Assembly: GCA_937885695.1 (NCBI GenBank)
Contig: CALABP010000081.1
Span: 68,931 to 132,930 of the forward strand
DNA from: DTU089 sp002440045
GTDB taxonomy: Bacteria; Bacillota; Clostridia; Oscillospirales; Acutalibacteraceae
Direction of reading: 5' to 3'
Length of the DNA stretch: 64,000 nucleotides
The translations under genes were made by a program, and so were the position numbers. The notes under the pieces are model-generated. The model did not search any database and was not told the origin of the DNA. It was given only the letters and a program-made list of their open reading frames with translations. Each line of letters begins with the position of its first letter. Position 1 is the stretch's first letter. Positions 16,792-24,936 of this stretch are shown piece by piece.

Positions 16792-18660
16792 TCAGGTATA
16801 ATACTGCGCCTGAGCATGCCAAAGCTCATAGTATTTTCCGTTTGTTTCAGAAACAAGTGAATTGTGCGTACCCTGTTGTATAACCGTGCCGCCCGCAAAA
16901 ACGAGAATTTCGTCGCAGAACTTGCAGGACGAAAGACGGTGGCTTATATATATCGCCGTTTTATCGCCCACAATATCGTTGAGCTTTGAATATATCTGCG
17001 CTTCGGCAACAGGGTCAAGCGCCGCCGTGGGTTCGTCAAGAATCAAAAACGGCGCGTCTTTATAAAGTGCGCGGGCAATAGCGATTTTTTGCGCTTCACC
17101 GCCTGAGACGTTCACACCGTCCTTATTATAATCCTTATAAAGATAAGTTTCAACACCTTCGGGCAAATCATTTAATCTTTCGAGGAATCCCGCTTTAGTG
17201 AGCGCCTCTTCTACCGCCTTTTTGTCATAATCGCTTTTTGCCGCGACGTTTTCGCCGAGCTTTAATGCAAAAAGGTTAAAATCCTGAAACACGACAGAAA
17301 AAATATTCATATATTCTTTGTAGTCGTATTTTCTGATGTCTATACCGTTTAAAAGTATTTCGCCCTCGGTCGGGTCATAAAGGCGGCACAAAAGCTTAAT
17401 AAACGTGCTTTTGCCGCTTCCGTTCATTCCGACAACGGCAAGGCGTTTGCCTATTTCAAACTTCATATTGATGTGCTTTAAGGCATAGGTTTCACTGCCC
17501 GGATATTTAAAGGAAACATCTTTAAATTCTATTTGATATTTTCTGTCGCGGCGCTTTTCAACGGTGAGCGTGCCGCGGTACATTTTGTTTTGAATGTCAA
17601 GAAGCTCAAATATGAGCGCCAAAAACGGAGCGTTGTTTTTCATACCGCCGACAGCCCTTACAAGCCCCGACACGCCGCTTGCCGTTTTTGTTACAGAAGC
17701 TACATACTGCGTCACGGCACCGAGGCCGAAAGCGCCCGCCCACGCCTTTAAGCACACAAAGGCGTAAATAATGAACGTAAAGACAACCGAAACGGCGCTT
17801 CCTGCGGCACTGCACAAGCCGATTGGTCCGCGTGCCAAGCGGGCAAAAAGCCCGCCCGACGCAAAGGTATCGGTCTTTGAGTGGTTATGGCTCTCGCATA
17901 TTATGTCCTGCCTGTAAATTCTGACATCGGAAGCAATCTCTTTTTTGTGGCCGAGCCAGCCGAAAAATCCGAAAAGACGGTTTCCGAGGTTGTGCATATC
18001 GGCATATTTTGCATAATAGCTTTGACCTTTACCCTCTAAAGCGGGGGCCGCAATGCACACGGCAATCATCAAAACAACTATTAGCACAGCCGAAAACGGT
18101 TTGTTGAGCACTTCAAGCGCACCCTGCCCTTCGGGCACTTTTTTTATAAAAAGCGAAACCGTAAGAGCAATTCCGCCGAAGCAGGTAAAAACGGATTCAT
18201 ACAGCTCGTCAAGCTGCATCATTACCCTGTAAAAACCCCAACCGCCGCCGTTCATATTTTCTCTTACAGTATTAATAAGGTCCGAGGTTTTTGTGTCGTC
18301 GCATATTTCATAATCCATATCAAGAATTTTTCTTATTATAATTCCCTCGTAATTATAATAATCGCAGGCGTTTTGCGTTTCTTTCCACCTGTTTAAAAGT
18401 GCAATTAAAAGTGAAAGAACAGCAGCCGAAAAAAGCGCCGCAAAAACATAGAGCTTTATTTTTTCGGGGTTTTTTGCACCCGTGAGCTCGTTTATAAGAA
18501 GAGCCGAAATATATATTCCGACATAAGGCGAAAGAGACTTTGCGGCAATTGAGAAAAACCGCGACAAAACAAACTGCGGATATTCTTTAAAAATCAGTTT
18601 TATCGCTCTGTTATTAAGCCTTGCCGCTTCGCGCCACGAGGTTTTTTTATAATTTTTCAT
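16792..18660 (-). CDS. ABC exporter half-transporter, second gene
   Basis: A 622-aa fusion of a six-segment exporter membrane domain (residues 1-330) and an ATPase domain with Walker A 'GMNGSGKST', signature 'VSGGEAQ' and Walker B 'FLILDEPTAALDP'. I chose ATG 18660, with an AAGGAGA site, over a frame opening at 18702. It overlaps the preceding ABC gene by 14 bases, so the two subunits are probably made together as a heterodimer. There is no peptidase C39 domain. Cargo may be a peptide or lipid; the sequence does not say. Confidence 0.88.
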   Translation of the reverse strand: MKNYKKTSWREAARLNNRAIKLIFKEYPQFVLSRFFSIAAKSLSPYVGIYISALLINELTGAKNPEKIKLYVFAALFSAAVLSLLIALLNRWKETQNACDYYNYEGIIIRKILDMDYEICDDTKTSDLINTVRENMNGGGWGFYRVMMQLDELYESVFTCFGGIALTVSLFIKKVPEGQGALEVLNKPFSAVLIVVLMIAVCIAAPALEGKGQSYYAKYADMHNLGNRLFGFFGWLGHKKEIASDVRIYRQDIICESHNHSKTDTFASGGLFARLARGPIGLCSAAGSAVSVVFTFIIYAFVCLKAWAGAFGLGAVTQYVASVTKTASGVSGLVRAVGGMKNNAPFLALIFELLDIQNKMYRGTLTVEKRRDRKYQIEFKDVSFKYPGSETYALKHINMKFEIGKRLAVVGMNGSGKSTFIKLLCRLYDPTEGEILLNGIDIRKYDYKEYMNIFSVVFQDFNLFALKLGENVAAKSDYDKKAVEEALTKAGFLERLNDLPEGVETYLYKDYNKDGVNVSGGEAQKIAIARALYKDAPFLILDEPTAALDPVAEAQIYSKLNDIVGDKTAIYISHRLSSCKFCDEILVFAGGTVIQQGTHNSLVSETNGKYYELWHAQAQYYT

Positions 18661-20497
18661 TTTCGCCGTCTCCTTCCCTGTAATATTTGCTTTGAATTTC
18701 AAAAAGCTCGGCGTATTTTCCGCCTAAAGCCAAAAGCTCTTCGTGCGTGCCCTCTTCTTTTATAACGCCGCCGTCAATAAGAATAATGCGGTCGCAAAAG
18801 CGCGTGCTTGCAAGCCTGTGCGAAATGTAAACGGACGACTTGCCTTTTGTCATTTCGTTGTATTTTAAATAAAGCTCCGATTCGGCTATCGGGTCAAGCG
18901 CCGCCGTGGGCTCGTCGAGCACAACGACGGGCGCGTTTTTATAAAGCGCTCTTGCAAGCATAAGCCGCTGTGTTTCGCCGCCCGAAAGCTCTGCCGCGTC
19001 GTCGTAAACCTTGCGGTTTACATACGTTTTAATTCCGTCCTTTAAAGAGGCGATTTTTTCTTCAAGCCCCGCTAAACGAATGCACTCTTTAACGCGCGCT
19101 TCATTTGCGCCCTCTTCTTTTTGGGCTACGTTTGTTTCTACAGTGCCCGCAATAAGCGAAAAATCCTGAAACACCGCAGAAAACAGTCTGTAATAATCGG
19201 CGCGGTTATATTCTCTTATGTCTTTTCCGTTAAGAAGCACTTCGCCCTTAGTCGGGTCAAGAAAGCCGCAGATAAGCTTAACAAGCGTGCTTTTTCCCGC
19301 GCCGTTAAGACCGACAACGGCAAGCTTTTCACCGCTTTTAAGCGTAAGATTTATATTTTTTAACGTAAAATCTTTTGCGCCGTCATATAAAAGCGAAACG
19401 TTTTTAAGCGTTATTTCATACGCCTTATCCTTTTCGATTTTTAAAGGTTCTCCGTCTTCAAATTTAAAAGGCTCTTTAAAATCCACGCACTCGCGCACGG
19501 TAGAAATATCAAGCGACTGCTTGTGAAGCGTGCTTAGCGTATTAAGAATGCCCGTGACCCACGAAGCAAAGCCCTCGACCGCGCTGAAATATAAAAGAAA
19601 CTCCGAAACCGAAAGTCCGTTTTTCATAAAAAGCGTTAAAAGATAAGCATACGCCGCGGCGTTTCGCAAAAATGTAAGCAAAACATCGACAACGCCCGCA
19701 ATAAGGTATATGGTTTGGGCTTTTTTATGAAATGCGGCAAAAGACGCGCAGCCTTTTTTATAAAGCTCCGAAATCCACGGGCGCATTCCGAAAATTTTAA
19801 TATCCTTTGCGGCCTCAAGGCTTTTTGATTTTTCGATAATGTAGCCGATTTGCTTTTGATATTCGGCGTCCTCATCGCGGTGGCGGTAGCCGTAGCCGTT
19901 AACATAGTTGCCGACAAAAAAGCTTACGAGCGTTGTGCCGCCTATTATAAGCACCAAAACGGGCTGTACCGACGAAAGAAGCACAATGTATATTAAAAAT
20001 CCCACAACATTTTGAAGAAGTGTTGTAAGCGTAGTCCATATAGCCTCGGTCGCTTCGCTGTTACCCTCAACGCACATACTCGATTTTGACAGCAGTTTTA
20101 GAAAGCCGTCGTCAAACATGTTGGGATAAGACGTTGTTGCCGCTTTTCTGTTGAGCATATTAACAATTTCGGCGCGCACGGTGATTCGGCCGTAAATAGT
20201 GTTCTCGTTTAAATAGCCCGAAACCGCATAGCAAAGCGCCAGCGCCCCCGCAAAGACGGCAATTGTAATCAAAAGCCGTGACAGCGTGCCGTGAGCTTCA
20301 AGCACGGAAAGAATCATGGGCGATATAAAAAGCTCAACAAGATTTGTTGCCACTGCCGAAAGCGCAACGCCGAGACTTAAAAATATTACCTTTTTTTCGC
20401 CCGAGGTCCACGCAAGCTTTAGCATAAACCAAGTGTTTTGCGCTGCGTTATATTTGGGCTTTGGCTTTTTTTCTTTTGCCGTTTTTGTGCTTTTCAT
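18647..20497 (-). CDS. ABC exporter half-transporter, first gene
   Basis: A 616-aa exporter with a fused membrane domain and ATPase: Walker A 'GLNGAGKST', signature 'LSGGETQRL', Walker B 'VVVLDEPTAALDP', and the switch His in 'VYISHRLAS'. ATG 20497 has a GAAAGGGG site; the open frame extends 44 codons further upstream without support. It is separated from the kinase gene by a terminator, so it should have its own promoter within about 70 bases, the same stretch that carries repeat copy c. Together with the next gene it would form a heterodimeric exporter. Confidence 0.88.
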   Translation of the reverse strand: MKSTKTAKEKKPKPKYNAAQNTWFMLKLAWTSGEKKVIFLSLGVALSAVATNLVELFISPMILSVLEAHGTLSRLLITIAVFAGALALCYAVSGYLNENTIYGRITVRAEIVNMLNRKAATTSYPNMFDDGFLKLLSKSSMCVEGNSEATEAIWTTLTTLLQNVVGFLIYIVLLSSVQPVLVLIIGGTTLVSFFVGNYVNGYGYRHRDEDAEYQKQIGYIIEKSKSLEAAKDIKIFGMRPWISELYKKGCASFAAFHKKAQTIYLIAGVVDVLLTFLRNAAAYAYLLTLFMKNGLSVSEFLLYFSAVEGFASWVTGILNTLSTLHKQSLDISTVRECVDFKEPFKFEDGEPLKIEKDKAYEITLKNVSLLYDGAKDFTLKNINLTLKSGEKLAVVGLNGAGKSTLVKLICGFLDPTKGEVLLNGKDIREYNRADYYRLFSAVFQDFSLIAGTVETNVAQKEEGANEARVKECIRLAGLEEKIASLKDGIKTYVNRKVYDDAAELSGGETQRLMLARALYKNAPVVVLDEPTAALDPIAESELYLKYNEMTKGKSSVYISHRLASTRFCDRIILIDGGVIKEEGTHEELLALGGKYAELFEIQSKYYREGDGENEKL

Positions 20498-20540
20498 TTT
20501 AAAGCCCCTTTCTTCTTTTTCAGGTACAATACAGTCAATT

Positions 20541-20555
20541 GCGACTCTCTTATGC
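20541..20555 (-). repeat. GCATAAGAGAG repeat, copy c
   Basis: Read on the minus strand: GCATAAGAGAGTCGC. It lies between the terminator of the kinase gene and the start of the first ABC gene. Confidence 0.5.
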
Positions 20556-20569
20556 TTTAAGATTAACAC

Positions 20570-20600
20570 AAAAAAACGTCCCCGTGCAAATTCGGGGACG
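20570..20600 (-). terminator. terminator after the histidine kinase gene
   Basis: CGTCCCCG pairs with CGGGGACG around an 8-base loop, followed on the minus strand by seven T. It separates the two-component pair from the ABC exporter genes. Confidence 0.85.
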
Positions 20601-20642
20601 AAACGTCTTTTTTCGGTGACGAAACGCAAAAATGCCGATTTA

Positions 20643-21305
20643 TCAAACCTGCGGCAAAAGCACCTCGGTGGTAAAAGCCCCGTCCTCGCTGTTTCGGCTG
20701 AGATAGCCGCCCAGCCTTTCGACTATTGCGTCTATTCTGACAAGCCCGAATCCGTGACCATCGCCTTTTGTGCTTTTAAAAATATTTCCGCTTTTTTCAA
20801 GCTTTTTTCCCGCGGTGAAATTGGTAAATGAAATATAAAGCTGGGTATTTATCATATCCATATATATGCGAATAACGCGCTTTTCCTGCGGCAGGTTTTC
20901 AACGGCTTCTATAGCGTTATCGAAAAGATTGCCCACAATACAGCAAAGGTCAATTTCAGAGGTTTCAAGGCGAAGCGGTATGTGTGCGTCGGCTTCGACT
21001 TTTATCCCCTTTGACTTTGCGAGCGAAATTTTTGAATTTAAAATTGCGTCGGTCATGGGGTTGCCCGTTTTAATAACCGTGTCAACCGTTGCAAGGTCGT
21101 TATCAAGCAAATCAAGGTAACGCTTAAGCGACTCTAAGTCGCCCTGCGAAGCGTATGCCTTCATAACCTGAATATGGTTTTTATAGTCGTGGCGCCAACC
21201 GCGAATCTGCCTGTACATATTGTCAACCTCGCGGTAATGCGTCTCTATAAGCTCACGCTGATACGAGTCGATTTTTTTGTCGGCTCTTTTAAAAAAATGC
21301 TTCAT
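20643..21305 (-). CDS. GHKL (AgrC/SpoOB-type) histidine kinase without sensor domain
   Basis: A 220-aa kinase consisting of a short coiled segment, the phospho-acceptor region with His39 in 'RHDYKNHIQ', and an HATPase domain with N box 'NLFDNAIEA' (126-134) and G box 'KGDGHGFGL' (near 180). AgrC-like kinases carry about 200 residues of membrane sensor ahead of this; here the protein begins just before the His region and has no hydrophobic segment. ATG 21305 overlaps the stop of the LytTR regulator. Either it is a soluble kinase or the sensor part was lost. Confidence 0.85.
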   Translation of the reverse strand: MKHFFKRADKKIDSYQRELIETHYREVDNMYRQIRGWRHDYKNHIQVMKAYASQGDLESLKRYLDLLDNDLATVDTVIKTGNPMTDAILNSKISLAKSKGIKVEADAHIPLRLETSEIDLCCIVGNLFDNAIEAVENLPQEKRVIRIYMDMINTQLYISFTNFTAGKKLEKSGNIFKSTKGDGHGFGLVRIDAIVERLGGYLSRNSEDGAFTTEVLLPQV

Positions 21306-22006
21306 TTTTCAATACCTCTGCCGATTATTGCCCTGTTAACGCTTTCATAAGCGCCCCTCGGAAGAAAAACCGAAGTGCCGTCCGAAAGCTTTATTTCTGT
21401 TTTTGAAACACGGCTTATCTGCGAAAGATTGACAACGGCGCTTCGTCCGACCCTGAAAAATCTCCCGTCAAGCTCTTTTTCCATAGCGCCGAGCGTCATT
21501 TTGACGGTAACGTCTTTATCGGCGTGAACCGTTACATAATTGCCGAAAACATCGACGTATCTGATTTTGTAAAGCGGCACGCGCACGGTCTCGCCGCCCG
21601 TTTCAAGGGTTATTGTTTTTTCGTTATCGGAAAGTTTTTTTAAAGCTCTGTCAAGAACGGAAAAAAGCTTTTCTTCTTTAATGGGCTTCATAAGATAGTG
21701 AAGCGCCGCAACATCGTACCCTTCCGAAATATAGTCGGAATAGCCCGTTATAAACACAATCTGAACGCTGTCGTTTTCTTTTCTGAGGGTTTTTGCAAGC
21801 GTTACGCCGTCCATATCGCCCATTTCAACATCAAGAAGCAAAATGTCAAAATCCTTTTCGGCTGAATAGCAAAACAAAAAGCTTTCGGCTGAAGAAAACG
21901 TGCGGATATTTACATTTTTGTGCGAAGCCTTTGCCCATTTTGAAACCTCGGCGGATATATATATTCTGTCGGCTTCACAGTCGTCGCAAATTGCGATTTT
22001 ACACAC
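21302..22006 (-). CDS. LytTR-family response regulator
   Basis: A 234-aa regulator: receiver domain (residues 1-120; acidic pocket Asp8/Asp9, phospho-acceptor Asp59 in 'LLLDVEMGDMDG', Lys in 'HYLMKPI') and a LytTR DNA-binding domain (130-230; 'GRFFRVGRSAVVNLSQI', 'LPRGAYESVNR'). I chose GTG 22006, which begins 'MCKIAICDD' and has an AGGAGG site at 22015-22020; the open frame upstream lacks support. It is the partner of the overlapping GHKL kinase. LytTR/GHKL pairs commonly control peptide signalling, bacteriocins or exporters, and an exporter pair follows. Confidence 0.9.
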   Translation of the reverse strand: MCKIAICDDCEADRIYISAEVSKWAKASHKNVNIRTFSSAESFLFCYSAEKDFDILLLDVEMGDMDGVTLAKTLRKENDSVQIVFITGYSDYISEGYDVAALHYLMKPIKEEKLFSVLDRALKKLSDNEKTITLETGGETVRVPLYKIRYVDVFGNYVTVHADKDVTVKMTLGAMEKELDGRFFRVGRSAVVNLSQISRVSKTEIKLSDGTSVFLPRGAYESVNRAIIGRGIEK

Positions 22007-22034
22007 GTTCTTTTCCTCCTTTAAAACCTCAGTG

Positions 22035-22406
22035 TTATTCTTTTTCCGATTTTGCTTTGCAAAACTGCACTGCACGTTCGTTATTCACCTTAAATCCAAC
22101 AGCAATAATAGCCTGAAGATTATAATGATTTGTTTGATAATTCTTCCCGTCGGCGGCAGTTATTAAGTATTTCTTAACAACTGAATTCTCGACTAATTCG
22201 CCATCATCAAAAATTCTTTTCAGATGTTGGTTGATTGCAGGTACAGAAACATCATACAGTGTAGCCATCATTTTTTGCGTAAGCCATATATTTTCGTCCT
22301 CATAACGCATTTCAATGCTGTCCGCCTGATTTCCCGCAGAGGCAACATAGGTAAGGTATTCCGCAGCACTTGAACGAACGGTTATTTCATTTTTTTTATT
22401 TTTCAA
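22035..22406 (-). pseudogene. RhuM-family protein, truncated
   Basis: A 123-aa open frame matching the N-terminal third of RhuM-family proteins ('EDENIWLTQKMMATLYDVSV', 'INQHLKRIFDDGELVENSVV', 'NHYNLQAIIAVGFKVNNERA'). Family members usually run past 300 residues; this one ends right after 'RAVQFCKAKSEKE', where the family continues with 'FRQWAT'. The stop lies 29 bases before the LytTR regulator start. RhuM was named from a Salmonella island; its function is unclear, and copies are common on mobile DNA. This is probably a remnant. Confidence 0.7.
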
Positions 22407-22433
22407 ATGAATTGCCTCCTTTTTTTAATCTGT

Positions 22434-22462
22434 TTAGGCATAGGCATAAGAGAGCCTAACCG
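22434..22462 (+). repeat. GGCATAAGAGAG repeat, copy d
   Basis: TTAGGCATAGGCATAAGAGA then GCCTAACCG, with the hexamer TAGGCA doubled. It overlaps the stop codon of the downstream methyltransferase gene (minus strand). Confidence 0.6.
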
Positions 22463-23628
22463 TTTTTGGTTTTCGCTTTAGTCAACAAAACTACGCACTC
22501 AACATGATTTGTATACGGGAACATATCGACAGGCTGAATTTTCTTTACGCTGTAGCCGTTTTTTGTAAGAAAGAAAAGGTCGCGCCGCTGTGTTTCGGGG
22601 TTGCAGGATATATAAACAACTCTTTCGGGCGAAGCGTGGACTAACGACGACAAAAATTTTCTGTCACTGCCCGCGCGCGGCGGGTCCAAAAAAACAACGT
22701 CGAATTTTTCGCCGCAATCTTTCATTTCAGCCATAAAATCGCCTGCGTCGCAGCATATAAATTCCGCATTTTCGGCAGAATTAAGACGCGCGTTGACCTT
22801 CGCGTCGCGCACAGCGTCGGGGTTTATTTCGCACCCGACAACGGTTTTTGCATGCTTTGACGCGCAAAGCCCTATCGTGCCTATTCCGCAATAGGCGTCA
22901 ATCACGGCGTCGGTGCTTTTAAGGTCTGCAAATTTAAGCGCGGCAGAATACAAAACCTCGGTCTGCACGGGGTTAATCTGATAAAACGAAGCCGCCGAAA
23001 TTCTGAAACGGCAGCCGCACAGAATATCCTCAATATAGCCCTTGCCGTAAAGCACCGTTTCGCGCTCGCCCAAAACCATACTTGTAAATTTGTTGTTGAT
23101 ATTCTGCACCACGGTTGTAATATCCGGGTGCTTTTTCAAAAGCTCTGCCAAAAAGGCGTTTTTTGATGGAAAAATCGGCGTTCCCGTTACAAGAACCACC
23201 ATAATTTCGCCTGTGTTAAAGCCGTATTTTACAAGAACGTGCCTTAAAAAGCCTTTTTTCGTGTTTTCGTCGTACACGGTAAGGTTAAAGCTTTTTACAA
23301 GCGCCCTTACGGTATTTATTATTTCGTCCGCCTTTTTGTTTTCGATAAGGCAGAAGTCGGTTTTAACTATTTTGTGCGTGCTCGACTGATAAATTCCCGA
23401 AATAATTTCGCCGCGCCGCGTTCTGCCGAACGCCGCCTGAACCTTGTTTCTGTAATGAAACGGCTCTTTCATTCCGATTATCGGCGAAACGGCGTGAAAG
23501 CACGACAAAAGCCGCCGCACCTTTGCCTGTTTGTATTTAAGCTGTTCTTCATAGCTTAAGTTCCAAAGCTGACAGCCGCCGCACTTTTTTGAGTGCGGGC
23601 ATTTTTCTTTAATTTCGGTATTACTCAT
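22456..23628 (-). CDS. 23S rRNA (uracil-C5)-methyltransferase, RumA/TrmA family
   Basis: A 390-aa SAM-dependent RNA m5U methyltransferase. N-terminal cysteines for a 4Fe-4S cluster are in 'CPHSKKCGGCQLW' (residues 9-21). The SAM domain has 'DAYCGIGTIGL', 'DPPRAGSD' and the catalytic Cys in 'VVYISCNPETQ', then 'VDMFPYTNHVE'. The N-terminal TRAM domain of RumA/RlmCD is missing. Its start overlaps the end of the GtrA gene, so it is second in a two-gene unit. Confidence 0.93.
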   Translation of the reverse strand: MSNTEIKEKCPHSKKCGGCQLWNLSYEEQLKYKQAKVRRLLSCFHAVSPIIGMKEPFHYRNKVQAAFGRTRRGEIISGIYQSSTHKIVKTDFCLIENKKADEIINTVRALVKSFNLTVYDENTKKGFLRHVLVKYGFNTGEIMVVLVTGTPIFPSKNAFLAELLKKHPDITTVVQNINNKFTSMVLGERETVLYGKGYIEDILCGCRFRISAASFYQINPVQTEVLYSAALKFADLKSTDAVIDAYCGIGTIGLCASKHAKTVVGCEINPDAVRDAKVNARLNSAENAEFICCDAGDFMAEMKDCGEKFDVVFLDPPRAGSDRKFLSSLVHASPERVVYISCNPETQRRDLFFLTKNGYSVKKIQPVDMFPYTNHVECVVLLTKAKTKNG

Positions 23629-24107
23629 TTTTTTGCACTTTCCGCTGTGTTTATAGAATCCCTATACACAACAAACCTGCAGAAAAGGAACTCGGTGACC
23701 ATATTTGTAATCATGGTAACTGCAAGGACTATGTATTTTCCAAGTCTCTCGCCCAAATTGAAATGCGCGGTTGCAAGCGACCCGAGCCACGTTGAAAGCG
23801 GCGTAAACACGCAGTAATAGCCGAACACCTTGAGCATGGCTTTAGGAATGTTGGTTGCCGATTTGAAAGTGAATTTTCTGTTGAACGTGAAATTCCACAA
23901 AACGGAAAGAATAAGCGCAACAAGATACTGCACGCCGTATTCCGAGCGGAAAAGCTGCTGCATAATTTCACTTTCTGTTTCAACGTTCTTAAAAAGAAGG
24001 TCGAGCAGTGTAAAAGACACCGCCTGAATTATTCCTGCGGACGCCGAAAACAGAACAAATTTTATTGCCTGAAGCGCATTTTCCTTTTTTGTAAGCTTTT
24101 CTTGCAT
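23625..24107 (-). CDS. GtrA-family membrane protein
   Basis: A 160-aa protein with four membrane segments. It fits the GtrA family, whose members are thought to move lipid-linked sugars in cell-wall or O-antigen glycosylation ('FVLFSASAGIIQAVSFTLLD', 'VLWNFTFNRKFTFKS', where the N-F-x-x-N-R-x-x-T-F block is the family hallmark). I prefer ATG 24107 because GGGGTG lies six bases upstream; ATG 24113 is possible. No glycosyltransferase is next to it. Confidence 0.8.
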   Translation of the reverse strand: MQEKLTKKENALQAIKFVLFSASAGIIQAVSFTLLDLLFKNVETESEIMQQLFRSEYGVQYLVALILSVLWNFTFNRKFTFKSATNIPKAMLKVFGYYCVFTPLSTWLGSLATAHFNLGERLGKYIVLAVTMITNMVTEFLFCRFVVYRDSINTAESAKK

Positions 24108-24208
24108 AAACATCACCCCATTATTCAATAAAAAGAGTATATCACAGCGCATCTTTTTTTGCAATTGTAACAAATAAAAAATATTGTGTTCCGTTTTTGG
24201 GAAACCGC

Positions 24209-24237
24209 TTGACATAAAGCCCCGAATTCTGTATATT
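24209..24237 (+). promoter_or_regulatory. promoter of the Crp-family regulator operon
   Basis: TTGACA at 24209-24214 and TATATT at 24232-24237 with a 17-bp spacer. Its -10 box touches the palindrome at 24239. Confidence 0.75.
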
Positions 24238-24238
24238 A

Positions 24239-24254
24239 TGTTCCGAACGGAACA
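24239..24254. promoter_or_regulatory. perfect palindrome TGTTCCG-AA-CGGAACA over the transcription start
   Basis: A 7-2-7 perfect inverted repeat directly after the -10 box. A weaker relative (GTTCCG...GGAAAC) lies at 24187-24205, upstream of the -35 box. The dyad and position suit autoregulation by the Crp-family protein encoded downstream. Confidence 0.65.
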
Positions 24255-24270
24255 CTTATGGGGTGGTTTT

Positions 24271-24936
24271 TTGACCGAATCGCAAAAATGCGCTTTAATG
24301 CTTTCGCCGCTTTTTTCGGGAATAGATAAACATGAGCTCGGCGAGCTTTTCCCCGACGGCACAGTAACCGTAAAAACTCTTAAAAAGGGCGACGCAGTTT
24401 TTACCGAAAACGATTTTTCACGCTCTTTGGGAATAATCTTAAAGGGCGACGCCGTTGTCGAAAAAAGAAGCCCCGAAAAAACCGTTATTATGAGCACGCT
24501 TGAAGCAGGCGGCACTTTCGGTATGGCGGCAATTTTTTATGAAAAAGACGTTTACCCGACGGCGATAACAGCCGCTTCGCAAACGGCTGTCGCGTTTATT
24601 GCAAAAGACGCGCTTAAAGCTGCTTTTAAAAAAGAGCCCAAGCTTGTTGAAAACTATATTTGCCTGCTTTCGCAGAAAATACATTTTCTGAACAAAAAAA
24701 TAGAAACGCTTTCGTCGCGCGGCGGCTCATATAAGCTGTATTCGTATCTTCTTGAAGAATACTCTAAGCACGGCGAAAACGGTAAAGTAACGCCCGAATA
24801 CAATATGTCGGAGCTTTCAAAGCTTCTCGGAATAGGCAGGACGACAATTTACCGCGAGCTTGAGGAGCTTTCAAAAAACGGATTCATTAAAAAGGAAGGA
24901 AAAACCTTTACAATATTAAGGGAGGAAAAATTATGA
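24271..24936 (+). CDS. Crp/Fnr-family transcriptional regulator
   Basis: A 221-aa regulator: cyclic-nucleotide-binding-like beta barrel (residues 15-130; 'GDAVFTENDFSRSLGIILKG', 'LEAGGTFGMAAIFYE') and a C-terminal HTH ('MSELSKLLGIGRTTIYRELE'). I chose TTG 24271 behind GGGGTGG; an ATG-led frame from 24184 would begin upstream of its own promoter and is not credible. There is no Cys set for an iron-sulfur cluster as in Fnr. Its stop overlaps the ATG of the binding-protein gene, so it heads the transporter operon and probably controls it. Confidence 0.88.
   Translation: MTESQKCALMLSPLFSGIDKHELGELFPDGTVTVKTLKKGDAVFTENDFSRSLGIILKGDAVVEKRSPEKTVIMSTLEAGGTFGMAAIFYEKDVYPTAITAASQTAVAFIAKDALKAAFKKEPKLVENYICLLSQKIHFLNKKIETLSSRGGSYKLYSYLLEEYSKHGENGKVTPEYNMSELSKLLGIGRTTIYRELEELSKNGFIKKEGKTFTILREEKL

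Noticed and set aside
24108..24515. Long N-terminal extension of the GtrA protein
   Set aside because: It runs antisense over the Crp-family gene and its promoter; GtrA homology begins at about 24107.
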